Positions 24,116 through 33,649 of a stretch of DNA of 64,000 bases are shown here, in pieces. The notes beneath the pieces are model-generated. The model made no database searches. It worked only from the letters and a program-made list of their open reading frames with translations, and was not told the DNA's origin. Every line of letters starts with the position of its first letter. Position 1 is the stretch's first letter. Source of the stretch: Magicicada septendecula (taxonomy: Eukaryota; Arthropoda; Insecta; Hemiptera; Cicadidae); NCBI GenBank assembly GCA_034769895.1, contig CM068367.1, positions 351,851,111-351,915,110 on the forward strand, given 5' to 3'. A program made the translations under genes and the position numbers.

Positions 24116-24688
24116 CATGAAAGTGTCATACTGTGCGAGTATAGCGGCGTAAGCAAGCTATCTCTGTCTAACATCGCCACTGCTACGAATGTTGCCGGCA
24201 CAGACATGAATTTTTATTCAATTATTTTTATTAGTTAAAACTACAATATCTTCAAAACTAATAAATATACAGCAATTCTAAAACCTGCATAGTGTTCAGC
24301 AATTAAAACTCTATAAGTAGCCAAAATATCAACAAATATAATTAACATTTACATAAGTTATACAGAAGAAGAACGCCAAGAGAAATAACTAGAGAATTAG
24401 GCTAGGTACGAATTAGATGTTTTCACACACTTACAGAGAAAGACCTAAGCAATAATATTCTGTGGTCAGATCTGTGAAATCACGTTTGTAAATACCCATA
24501 ATCAAACGATTTGCAAACAGAGGAAGTATGAAATTAACCAGTAATTCTCTACCATCTCAAACCTGTTAAGGGGCGTTTGGTCGACTTGTTCGATATTGTT
24601 TCAAATGGAAAACGCATGATTTATTTGGAACAACCAATCACAAAGCTGTATTCAGAAGAGACACCAACTAAGACTTGGGGAATCGAGG
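24116..24688. other. Non-coding stretch upstream of an LTR-like unit
   Basis: No protein recognised. The last part, from about 24570, may already be U3 sequence of the LTR-like unit: it contains AACCAATCACA, a CCAAT-type box, about 115 bp upstream of a TTATTTAAATAA TATA-like site at about 24761. Confidence 0.3.
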
Positions 24689-26138
24689 ACTCTTCGTTCG
24701 AACATTAAATAGGCAAGACGTGTGTTAGATACGAGCTAAATTTCGCAAACCACGCAAAGTTTTATTTAAATAACAGTTCCAGAAGTGGTCCGCAGTAGCA
24801 GAGGAACTAGTAAAGTTCATTAATAAATACTCTCGCTGTGTAACAACTCATTAATTAATAAAAAATTAATTAATTAAATAATTAATTAATTGTGAAGTGA
24901 CCTGTGTACCAGACTAGCTACAGCATCTGTAAGCGCCCAGGGTCATCGGTCAACGATATTGGTCAACAATAATTTCTTCTGAGCCGAACCATCAAAAGGA
25001 GGATCTCTACGGATTCCTATCTACGGTCGACGCATCAATCAGTAAGAAATATATTCATTGATCAATGAAATAATTAACAAAATAAATAGTAAATCAATAA
25101 ACAATTTTAAAAGACACTAAGTAAATTCATAATTTGTATTTAAACATTAAGATTAGTAATAACGTAATATAGGAGTGTTGAATGGAGAGTGAGGTGTAGT
25201 ATTGAACGTGCAAATTATTGCAGACCCGTTCTTTAGCACTGGTTTGGGAGATATAAATTTTCCTAATTAAACCAGATAAGAACAATTGGTCGTTTGGACG
25301 TTTTAATCTTCACTTTTCACGCACACTCATTAATAATAAGAGATAGGTTAGCAATAAGTCCTTAACTTAGCTTTGAAAGAACATTAATAAAATAACTTTT
25401 AATCGTTAATTAAACAAACTTCAACAAATTTTAAAGTGTTATTTGTAACGATTCCCCTTGAATTCCACACTCACTGAACGAATCCTGAGATAGTGTGTCT
25501 CTATGCTCTGAGCTAAGCTGAATCCGTGTCATTTATATCTGGGATTTGTTCTGGCGCCCAGGTAAAGTGAAAACGTCACGGGTAAGTAACATTTTTCTAT
25601 CATTATATTCATAGAAAGTAGATTGATAGTAAAAAAGAGTCTTTATATAATTTGTCGCCGTAAATAAGAGGCATATGTAAATTTACAAATATAATATATA
25701 AAGAAAAGGTGTTATATAAATTTGGCGCCGCAACTTAATGGGCACGATTAAACTCCCAAATTTGTATATAAATGAATAAGTTATATATAAATTTGGCGCC
25801 GCAACTAAATGGGCACGATTAAACTCACAAATTTATGTATAAATAAATAAGTTATATATAAATTTGGTGTGCAACTATTAGGCCTGAGTAAACTCGTTTG
25901 AAACGAGATTAACCCATGTGATTAGTTTGAATTTTAATAATATTTAATTCGAAACGAAGTGGAATTTAAGGTTACAAATAACTGTTGAAGGGTTAAATAT
26001 TAAAATAAATTTTGTTAAATAATAATAAAATAAAAAATGGCTAAATCACAAGCAGTAGATATGGCAGCAATTGAACAGATGTTTAAGCAGTTTGTGCCGC
26101 ACTCTAGTGGAGAGACGGCGCAAAACCAGTATATATAC
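24689..26138 (+). mobile_element. LTR retrotransposon remnant: LTR end, leader and start of gag
   Basis: 24689-25605 is a diverged forward copy of the unit that makes up the palindrome at 3.06-4.84 kb, including the conserved AACGATTCCCCTTGAAT, CTCTATGCTCTGAGCTAAGC and TTCTGGCGCCCAGGTAAAG blocks. It is followed by a leader with four tandem PBS-like repeats (25646-25880) and an ATG at 26037 opening 35 codons (MAKSQAVDMAAIEQMF...) that look like the N-terminus of a gag protein. The frame ends at a TAG near 26144, where the sequence changes character, so the element is cut by another sequence or a deletion. The order LTR, PBS-like site, leader, gag start is standard for LTR elements. Confidence 0.6.
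25646..25880 (+). repeat. Tandem repeat of about 70 bp containing a primer-binding-site-like motif
   Basis: Four units start with TTATATA and contain, in decreasing conservation, AATTTGGCGCCGCAACT (units 2 and 3), TTTGTCGCCGTAA (unit 1) and TTTGGTGTGCAACT (unit 4). Units 2 and 3 also share GGGCACGATTAAACTC. TGGCGCC begins many LTR-element primer-binding sites, so the leader seems to have amplified a PBS-bearing segment. Confidence 0.75.
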
Positions 26139-26144
26139 GGCCTG
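26037..26144 (+). pseudogene. Gag N-terminus fragment (35 codons)
   Basis: ATG at 26037 follows an A-rich leader (AAAAAATGG). The 35-residue product (MAKSQAVDMAAIEQMFKQFV, then PHSSGE) is hydrophilic with a helical pattern. Position after an LTR and leader, not sequence similarity, is the reason to call it gag. It stops at TAG soon after entering unrelated sequence (about 26130), so most of gag and all of pol are missing. Confidence 0.45.
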
Positions 26145-27590
26145 TAGTTAAACGCAGTACTATTTTATAGCGCGTTATCGCTGCTGCACTCTTGTAGCAT
26201 AAATAAGCACCATTCTAAGTTATTAAGTGAGCGTTGATCGGTGCTGGCATCTGGTGACAGAGGCCGTAGGCAAACGAGAACGAAGCAAGTGATTCTATTT
26301 AACTTCGTCTCACGTAAAACCTCGTGGCTGACGGTCGCATCTTTTTGGTACTCCGGTAGAGAATGAAGATTTTCTATTCATCGACCTTCCAACTATGATA
26401 GGCTAAAAGATATACACGACTGCGGTAAGTCTCGCCTATACTTTCATATTAATAGAATATAAAGTGTCACTAAAGAAAACTGTTTTTAATAAGCCTAAGT
26501 AAGTGGATTTCTAATAAATTTTAAAAGGGGCGTGGCGTTGTGCAATAAGCAATTGAAGGTAGAATTTTTAAAAACACAATAAAACTATATTCAATTCACG
26601 TGTCCGAACTTCGGCACTAACAGTCAAGTAAATTAAATACAGTAGTCTAAGTTTAAAATATACCTAACATGGATGTACGGAGATTCCTATTTAGTACCTT
26701 GGGTATTGCACAATGCGTAATTCGGTTTGAATGGAATACAAGTTTTACTAGAATTGATAGTAAAACTTTATTAATATCTGGAAACTTACTGAGGCACGTT
26801 TTGAAAGTAATATAATCACCAAATCGTATTAATTACTATAGTAAAGACTATGTAATCTGAATTAACCTCTCAACCACGTGGTAACTAAATATTCACACTA
26901 TGTATAAAGTTTATGAAATGGTACAAAGCCATAATTAATTGTCAAACTGCAAACATGGTAACCCGCATTGGGTGAAGTTATTAGTATGAAGATTTACTGT
27001 TCTAAAGATTTTCAAATAGGGCATGTGGCCATATAACTTTGTCAAGTTTTACATTTAAGTAGCTCTAAAGCTATGTTAACTTTATATATGTATTTTGGGG
27101 GGTGTGCAAACTTCTCGGGGCAGTGTGTTTAGTACTCTGGCTGATATATATAATGTTGTGTAATCAGGGTCCATCGAACAAGTCGAGAAAATGCCTACAA
27201 CCACCTGAAACTGTAACACCTTAAAGCTCTCCTCTTGTCTACCGGAGGAATAGCCAGAAAGCCACACCAACACCTATAATGTAGACCACGAGATTGCCAC
27301 CTTAACCCCCATGGACAAAATCAGGTGATACAAAACCAATATATTATGTACACGTAGAGTCAGCACTCAATAATACCCAGTGAACCAGTTCTATCTATCA
27401 ACTACAACACGTTCAAGTTTTTAAACATTTAATTGGATCCCCAATTGATGGGACAGTTTAGTGTGTGAACTGGGTGTAAAATTAATTGTAAATTTTATTA
27501 AATTTCTGGTAAAATTGTCAGCTCAGAGACTGGCATGTCTTCTTAGACAGTTCTACATTCAAACCTATAATTCCCTCTTATTTCAGTATA
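26145..27590. other. Unassigned stretch, possibly more retroelement debris
   Basis: The first 350 bp (26130-26470) are richer in G and C and contain ATTTTATAGCGCG, CATAAATAAG and a donor-like GGTAAGTCTC near 26430, which could be the promoter/leader end of another LTR element. At about 27098-27110 TTTTGGGGGGTGTGCAAAC resembles a polypurine tract followed by an LTR start. I could not connect these into an element. No protein recognised. Confidence 0.3.
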
Positions 27591-28719
27591 TGTGTTGTAT
27601 CTCGGAGCCGGACGTGAATTGAATCCAGCTGTTACGGTCCGAGCAAGCCGACCCTTTCTACGAGTTGCGCGCGCAACCGGACCCTCACGTACACTTACGT
27701 AGCCGTACAAGGGTCATTCTGAATAACTGGCGTAGTTTTACAATTAAATATTCTCCAATTTTCAACGGCCGGAATAATACCGGCACACCCCCACCCCGAA
27801 AGGGCAACCCGGTTGCCCCACTCTGAAACTCGGGAGAGTACCCTGCAGTGTACCTCCTTTCCAAAACAAGCTGGTGGACTTCGTGGATATGGTGGCCCGG
27901 CGGCACTTGCTCTCAGGAGAACAGAGGCTCAGAAGGGAAAACGAAAGAGACGAAAGAAGACGTGTAGTGTGTAAGTGTGTAGGCACGGCACGTTGACCTG
28001 ATCAGGGCCAGCCCACCGCAAAGAGGGACAGAGAAGAAAGACGAGAGAAAAGTTCGGGAGCTCCCTGAGTTCCGACCTCCTGAGGCTTGTCCACTCAAGC
28101 CAGAACACGATAGCCACCTTAACAGGGCCATCTACCCTATATACCTACGGGGTAATTCTCTAATACGACCCCCCCATTCTAAACAATCCCATCACGGCAC
28201 GGGCCAAGGGAAAAAGGGGAGATGACGGCCTCCATGATGCGGTGGTCCCCACTCTGGACCAGACGGAAAGCCATGTTAACTGTGACTATGACCCCCATCT
28301 CACATACAAACAAGTTTAACATGTGTGCTCCAAGGGCATGTAAGCAGGAAGCCGTTACCCAGAGCGCACAACCGACCCCGGGAAACCACTCCCTGCCATC
28401 CTCTCTCCAACTCCTTTTTTTTTGCTTTTTCTAGTTTTTTTTTCTCTCAGGTACAGGTTAGGAAAATCGGAAGGAGGAAGGTCGAGGATCATCGAAAGGT
28501 CTGGGGCTGGGACTGAAGGTAAGGACATGGCTCCCTCCGGACATAAGGACGATTGGGGAAAGCCAAGGCTCGCGCAGGCAGGGGCGCATCCCTGAAGTAG
28601 ACGAACCCCACTGGGACTGTGGGAAACATCTACCCGCTACCCTACCATTCTCAATACCGCCCCCGGAGCACACCCTCTTAAAATTGACAACATCCCCACT
28701 CGCACAGAGACCACCATCA
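27591..28719 (-). repeat. 3' long terminal repeat of element A
   Basis: Pol ends at 28737. The reverse strand then reads CTGAAGGGGGGA (28720-28731), a polypurine tract, directly followed by TGATGG, which fits an LTR starting with TG. Downstream, about 1.1 kb of non-coding GC-rich sequence contains a TATATA box (28138-28143). It ends in ACAACACA at 27591, after which the DNA becomes AT-rich, giving a TG...CA unit of 1,129 bp. Without a 5' LTR in the window the boundaries rest on these signals alone. The many overlapping open frames here are shadows. Confidence 0.65.
28138..28143 (-). promoter_or_regulatory. TATA box in the element A LTR
   Basis: Reverse strand GGTATATAGGG lies inside the LTR, a plausible promoter for the U3/R boundary. 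A (C/T)-rich stretch typical of R/U5 follows. Confidence 0.4.
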
Positions 28720-28731
28720 TCCCCCCTTCAG
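28720..28731 (-). promoter_or_regulatory. Polypurine tract of element A
   Basis: Reverse-strand CTGAAGGGGGGA immediately before the inferred LTR start. In LTR elements this purine run resists RNase H and primes plus-strand DNA synthesis. Confidence 0.6.
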
Positions 28732-28736
28732 CCCGT

Positions 28737-31103
28737 TTACCCTTTTCTAAATAATTTTAATTTTGAGATATGTGTAGTAATCTCTTTAGGATTACTACCC
28801 GGCTCTTCCAACCGCGCCGTCACTGGTGACGTGAATCCTAGGATACGGTATGGTCCCGACCAACGATAGCACAATTTAGCGGCTCTTTTGTCCGCGGCTG
28901 AGCTGATCGGATGGCTCTGGCAGTAGACCCAGTCGCCGGTCTGAAAGGGGTTCGGAATTCGCCCCTGATTGTATCGTCGACGGACCCGCTCGTGCGCTCG
29001 CAGCAAATTCTTCCGAGCCTCCCTCCATCTCTCCGCAGTTCCATTATCGGGCTCCCGTGGTAGAAGATCGTCAATATTCCACAAGTTAGTCAACGGGAGT
29101 GCGGGCGAGAATCCAAACATAATCTCAAAGGGCACGGCCTTATGACTGTCATGCAGGGCCGTGTTAAAAGCTAGCTGCAACCACTTCAAATTCTGGTCCC
29201 AGGTGGTCTGTTGCTCCGCATGATAGGCAATGAGTGCGGACCGGAGATTCCTATTGAACCTCTCCGCATGGGACGGCTGTGGGTAATACGGGGAAGTGGT
29301 TACATGTCTGATTCCGCTGGCGAAACACATCAGCCGGAACTCACTCGAAATGAACTGTGGGCCATTGTCGGAGACAATGATGGTCGGAAGACCGAAATGC
29401 TGAAAAATATGGTTCTGAAGCGCGTTTATGGTTAAACGAGCTGTTGCCTGCCGTAAGGGCAGTAGCCAGGCAAACTTCGAAAAAGCATCCACACAGACAA
29501 GTAGGTAAGCATTACCTGACTTGCTACGCGGGAAGGGTCCCACGTAGTCGATGAATAGCTTCTCCATCGGTCTGCTCGCCACGTCTGATGACAACAACCC
29601 CAACTTTGTGTTTTGGGCAGGCTTGCCTAAGCCACACAGATGACAACTCTTAACCCTCGTCGCGATGTCCCTGTCCATGCCCTTCCAGATGAAGTGTTTC
29701 CTAATACCGGAAATGGTCTTCGAAATTCCCTTGTGGCCTCCTACTGGGGAATTGTGATAATAGCTGAAGACCATGGGCACTAACTTGCTAGGCAGCACGA
29801 TCTTCGGGGCACGTCCCTTTCTTTCTCGACAACACAGGACGCCCTTGGACAAGAAGTAAGGGGCCTGCACGTTACCCTCTTTTATATTCTGGATGATAGG
29901 ACGCAGCTCTTCATCATTCAACTGATGGGGTAACACATCAGTGAAGGCTAACGGAAAGTCTAGCAGAACAGAACAGGGTTGCTCAGATTGGACTTCACTG
30001 GGTTGGGAAAACATGCGTGACAAAGCATCTGCAACCACATTTTGAGTTCCCCTAATGTGTTGCACCTTGAACTTGAAGGATGAGATTTTAACCACCCATC
30101 TACCAATTTTACCGAGTTGCCGGGGGTGAGCAAGAAGCCAAGAGAGAGCCTGATTGTCGGTCTCGAGCAGGAACTCAGCGTGTTCCAGAAAACGCCTGAA
30201 CTTATCTAGAGCGTATACCACAGCTAAACACTCTAGCTCATATACTGATGACTTTCTTTCTTGCTGGGTCAAGGTTCGGGAAATAAAGGCCACAGGCTGC
30301 CTAGCGCCATCAACAACTTGGGACAGAACCGCCCCGAGCGCCACCGAACTCGCGTCCGTCTGTAAGATAAACGGTTGAGAGAAATCCGGCATCCGCAACA
30401 CCGGTGGGGAGATGATAGCTTCCTTCAACGTTTCGAAAGCCTTCTGCTGGCTCTCGCCCCACACAAACTTAGCCCCCTTCTTTCTCAATTCATTTAGAGG
30501 TGCAGCTATCTCCGCTGCATTGGGGATAAACCGCCGATAAAAGTTAACCATCCCCACGAACCGGGCGATGCCCTTGGCATCCCTTGGCGGGAGAAAATCC
30601 CGGATACCCTGGGTCTTTTCAGGGTCCACTGTAACTCCTTGGTGCGACACCAGATGCCCCAGAAATGATATGCTCTCCTGTGCAATTCGCACTTTCTCCG
30701 GATTGACCGTGAGGCCCGCGCTTCTCAACCTGCTCACCACCTCCCTGAGATGACACAGATGTTCATCATAGGTTTTGCTGTAGACCAGCAAGTCGTCCAA
30801 ATAATTGAAGATGAATTTGAATTTTACGTCTTGAAACACTAGGTCAAGCAGACGCGTGAGCGTTTGGGCGCCCACCGCCAGACCCATAGGGACCCGCGTA
30901 TACTGATACAAATTCCACGGGACACAGAACGCAGTGTACGGTCTACTTTCCTTGGATAAAGGGATCTGGTGATATGCAGCGTTGAGATCAATCACGGTGA
31001 AATACTTGGCCTCACTAAACCAATCGAAAGCCGAGTGGAGATCCGGAAGGGGAACCGAATCCACCTCAATATTATAATTTAATTTCCGGTAATCCATCAC
31101 CAT
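28737..31103 (-). CDS. Element A pol: reverse transcriptase, RNase H and integrase
   Basis: 788-residue open frame. Reverse transcriptase: DLNAAYHQIP (about 39-48) and YLDD (101-104), a variant of the usual YVDD or YIDD that keeps both catalytic aspartates. RNase H: the acidic residues lie at about 250 (LQTDASS), 289 (YELECLA), 316 (ETDNQAL) and 359 (VADALSR). Integrase: zinc-binding H450, H457, C487, C490 and the DDE triad at about 519 (FIDYVG), 579 (VSDNGPQF) and 614 (AERFNR), followed by a C-terminal domain with a chromatin-binding-like beta region (GDWVYC). All expected catalytic residues are present. The listed start is an internal methionine: the frame continues upstream through a TAG at 31182-31184 into the protease half of the same polyprotein. 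It copies element RNA to DNA and inserts it. Confidence 0.93.
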   Translation of the reverse strand: MVMDYRKLNYNIEVDSVPLPDLHSAFDWFSEAKYFTVIDLNAAYHQIPLSKESRPYTAFCVPWNLYQYTRVPMGLAVGAQTLTRLLDLVFQDVKFKFIFNYLDDLLVYSKTYDEHLCHLREVVSRLRSAGLTVNPEKVRIAQESISFLGHLVSHQGVTVDPEKTQGIRDFLPPRDAKGIARFVGMVNFYRRFIPNAAEIAAPLNELRKKGAKFVWGESQQKAFETLKEAIISPPVLRMPDFSQPFILQTDASSVALGAVLSQVVDGARQPVAFISRTLTQQERKSSVYELECLAVVYALDKFRRFLEHAEFLLETDNQALSWLLAHPRQLGKIGRWVVKISSFKFKVQHIRGTQNVVADALSRMFSQPSEVQSEQPCSVLLDFPLAFTDVLPHQLNDEELRPIIQNIKEGNVQAPYFLSKGVLCCRERKGRAPKIVLPSKLVPMVFSYYHNSPVGGHKGISKTISGIRKHFIWKGMDRDIATRVKSCHLCGLGKPAQNTKLGLLSSDVASRPMEKLFIDYVGPFPRSKSGNAYLLVCVDAFSKFAWLLPLRQATARLTINALQNHIFQHFGLPTIIVSDNGPQFISSEFRLMCFASGIRHVTTSPYYPQPSHAERFNRNLRSALIAYHAEQQTTWDQNLKWLQLAFNTALHDSHKAVPFEIMFGFSPALPLTNLWNIDDLLPREPDNGTAERWREARKNLLRAHERVRRRYNQGRIPNPFQTGDWVYCQSHPISSAADKRAAKLCYRWSGPYRILGFTSPVTARLEEPGSNPKEITTHISKLKLFRKG

Positions 31104-31181
31104 ACGGTGCTTACCCCCAGGCTTGGATACCAGGAACGCTGGACTGGCATGACTTGAATTGGAAGGTTCAATTACCCCTTG

Positions 31182-32054
31182 CTATAACAGCTCTTGAACC
31201 TTCTCCCTCAGAACGGCCATTTTCGGAGGGGCGAACTTGTATGGGTGCGACCTCACTATCTTAGAGTCCGTCAAACGAATTTTATACTCTAATAAATGTG
31301 TGAGTCCCAACTTATGAGTTAATACGGAGGGAAATTCCTCACACAATCGGTCTAAAGCTCTCTGCTGGGCGGGAGTGAGATGATCTCGTGCAGAATCGGG
31401 ACAAGCGACCTCTTGGATACCTCCCTTAGCTCCCTGGTATCCAAGAAAAGGAATAACAACGCCCCGATTAAATTTAAAATAACACTGGTGCCCATGGATG
31501 TCTAACACGAGATCACTTTTAGCGATGAAATCAGCACCCACAATGCAGTCAACTCCCAGAGCCGGAGAAACCAGAAAAGGCCACACCCAAGAAAAGCCAT
31601 CAATCTTGAACTTAAAGGAAACCACCCGGGAGATGGGCAGAATTTCCCTAGAAGCAGTCCAGCACACCACAGACGACCGATTCGACCCTTTTATTAAGCC
31701 CTGTTTTTCAAGGTCCGCGCATACTCGAGATGAGATGATAGATCGGGCTGACCCGGAGTCAACTAACGCTCTGAGTTGACCCTTCTTTACCTCGAGCGAC
31801 AGGAAGGGGCATACAGAAGCCTTTTGCGGGACGGTAGCAAGGACCTTGATATTAGAAGAGTCAGGACCTATCCTTTGCCTGGAGGCACTTGAATTCCGAA
31901 AAGTCTTGTAACGACTCGGAAGACAACCTCCGACTTGCCCCCCTGGTAATTTAGTTTTTTGGATACCGGACCCTCGGGGGAAGCGCTGGACGCATACCAC
32001 CCTCCGAACAATCGGGGGCAACATGCCCCTGTCTGCGACAGCGAAAGCAAACAA
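31182..32054 (-). pseudogene. Element A pol N-terminal part: protease and start of reverse transcriptase
   Basis: 290 codons in the same frame as the downstream pol, from which it is separated by a single TAG (31182-31184) and 26 codons. An aspartic protease is marked by ALVDSGSARSIIS (about residues 96-108), with the DSG triplet that replaces the commoner DTG, and by VDCIVGADFI further on. The last part (LREKVQELL) is the N-terminal edge of the reverse transcriptase. The first codon of the open frame is TTG inside the gag zinc-knuckle region, so the true product would be reached by frameshifting from gag. The amber codon lies where a glutamine or lysine is usual and looks like a C-to-T change. 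Confidence 0.8.
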
Positions 32055-32181
32055 CGCCTCTCAACTGTCCACCTCGACCGCCGTTATTTCTCTCTGGCCG
32101 GGGTTGGGACTGAACCACTCGGGGCTCGCCCGGACTGGCCCTTACTGGCCCACGGGACTCATCATCTTTACACCTTTTAAG
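31951..32181 (-). pseudogene. Element A gag C-terminal fragment with CCHC zinc knuckle
   Basis: A reverse-strand frame open from 32181 to TAA at 31951-31953 encodes a basic, arginine- and glycine-rich stretch and then CFRCRRQGHVAPDC, a CX2CX4HX4C zinc knuckle of a nucleocapsid protein, which packages element RNA. Everything upstream is lost. The frame ends CCA AAA AAC TAA, so the slippery heptamer A AAA AAC sits directly before the gag stop. The following pol is, as it stands, in the +1 frame rather than the -1 frame that this heptamer would give. Confidence 0.75.
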
Positions 32182-33464
32182 TCATTCATTCTATTGGTAA
32201 TTTATCGGGTTCAATTTAGTAGTCTATATATATATATATATATTCTAAATTTTAAATTCAGTTTGTTTCTTATTGTATAGAAATTTCTGGGGTAGGTAGG
32301 TGCATTTTTACAAGTTTCATCCTGAATGGATGCATGTTCATACAGTATTGAACTTGTTGTTGAGACAGGTTAAAATATGCATCAACTGGCAACTAACATG
32401 TCGGTCTTTGGGCCAAAAGTATTTTTCATAGGGTTATAATATTCATGCCATATTTCTATTTTCACTACTTAGCAATGTTTCTGTATATATAAATTCTTTT
32501 AATTAATTATGATAACTGGGGGGTGTTCATTGTTTTAAATATTTTTTATTTCTCACAGTAATAGAGCCCAGTGGGGCAGAATGGTATAACAGTATTAGGC
32601 ACTTAGCCAAATTTTTGGAATTCATTATGTCCTGGGGACTACTGAAGTGCTTAAGCATAATCTAATACACATGATGTGTAATGAACCAAGTAAATTGTAA
32701 TCCTAACAGGGATATCTATAAAAGAATTAATAATATATATATCCTGGGGGTAAGAAAAGGGGCGTGGCAAGATATCTTTATATATTGTATTGTATGGTAT
32801 TGTATAGTGTATTTGTATTGTGGAACATGTGATGTTTTGTATATTTGTGTGTGCATTTTGGAGGGTTATATGTATTGTACATTTAGGTGTATTTTTGGTG
32901 GGGAGTTTAGATATAGGGTTTGTTTTTTATAAAAGAAAGTTGAAACATGGAATTATGTATATATCCTTTTCATTTTTTATAACAAGTATTCTATCTCAAT
33001 TAATATTTGCTGATTATTTCTTTAAGAAAATAATTTATTTTAATTAACTTTAATAACAAGTATATGAATTGTCACCCTTTATAATTTATTTAATTTGTTT
33101 GAGAATTTATTATTATTAATCTTTTATCAAGGAATTTATCTCCATTAAGTTCAATGGATCATTCTAAAGAGAACATATAAAATAAATTTTATATATTATT
33201 AATATTTTACCGGAAACTTTATTTCAAGGATAGTAATGGTTTTAAATTTTCAATTCATTTGTAAAGAGAGATAGCAAATTATTTTATAGGTGTTAATAAA
33301 TATTTTCAGGTGACCTTGTTGAGAGAGTATACTTTATTTTAATTGACAATTTAAGGGAATTATAGATTATGACTGTTGGGTTTATTTATGTTATTATTAA
33401 TTTGTTTACCAAGTGAGATAGAATAATAAAAGGGATTTATTAATTGTTTAATTTATGAGTTTTC
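32182..33464. other. AT-rich stretch between elements A and B
   Basis: No protein recognised. It contains a TA run at 32225-32242 and pieces such as GTCCTGGGGACTAC that weakly resemble 16180-16200. It probably is the leader, or leader plus LTR remnant, of element B, cut on the left by element A; I could not find a matching LTR sequence after element B's pol. The frames 32681-33047 are low-complexity. Confidence 0.35.
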
Positions 33465-33542
33465 ATTTCAAGTCCCGTCTCACTGGATCCAGCGCATTTT
33501 TGGCTTCTCTAGGCTTTAGCCTAGTTCTAATTAACTTGTGGC

Positions 33543-33550
<8 letters not shown>

Positions 33551-33584
<34 letters not shown>
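33551..33584 (+). repeat. 34-base A run upstream of gag
   Basis: Uninterrupted A run, 66 bp before the gag start codon, followed by a second A run and a T run (33601-33609). A comparable A-rich run follows the related motif at 16.5 kb, so it appears to belong to the leader of this family rather than being a retroposed poly(A) tail. Confidence 0.85.
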
Positions 33585-33589
<5 letters not shown>

Positions 33590-33649
33590 AAAAAATAATC
33601 TTTTTTTTTACTGCCTAAGTTAAAGAGTGATTACAAGTTGACCACTAAA

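Larger units (their letters stand above)
27591..32181 (-). mobile_element. Element A: 5'-truncated Ty3/Gypsy LTR retrotransposon
   Basis: Reading on the reverse strand the order is: end of gag with a zinc knuckle, protease, reverse transcriptase, RNase H, integrase, polypurine tract, 3' LTR. This PR-RT-RH-IN order defines Ty3/Gypsy elements. The GC content is clearly higher than in the flanks, which marks the boundaries. At the 5' side the element stops within gag (in-frame TGA at 32182-32184, then AT-rich DNA), so the 5' LTR, leader and most of gag are absent. No envelope-like frame is present. Apart from one amber codon the pol is open, so the copy is fairly young. The clade within Gypsy is not assigned. 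Confidence 0.9.

Noticed and set aside
25646-25880. CRISPR-like array
   Set aside because: Direct repeats are contiguous, diverged and AT-rich with no unique spacers, and the window is eukaryotic.
27685-28673. Many overlapping reverse and forward frames in the GC-rich segment
   Set aside because: They lie in the LTR of element A, where few stops are expected from composition alone; no motifs.
29211-31779. Forward-strand frames opposite the element A pol
   Set aside because: Antisense shadows of the conserved RT, RNase H and integrase frame.
33551-33584. Poly(A) tail of a retroposed transcript
   Set aside because: No retroposed sequence ends there, no target duplication is visible, and a related motif at 16.5 kb is also followed by an A run, so it looks like a leader feature.
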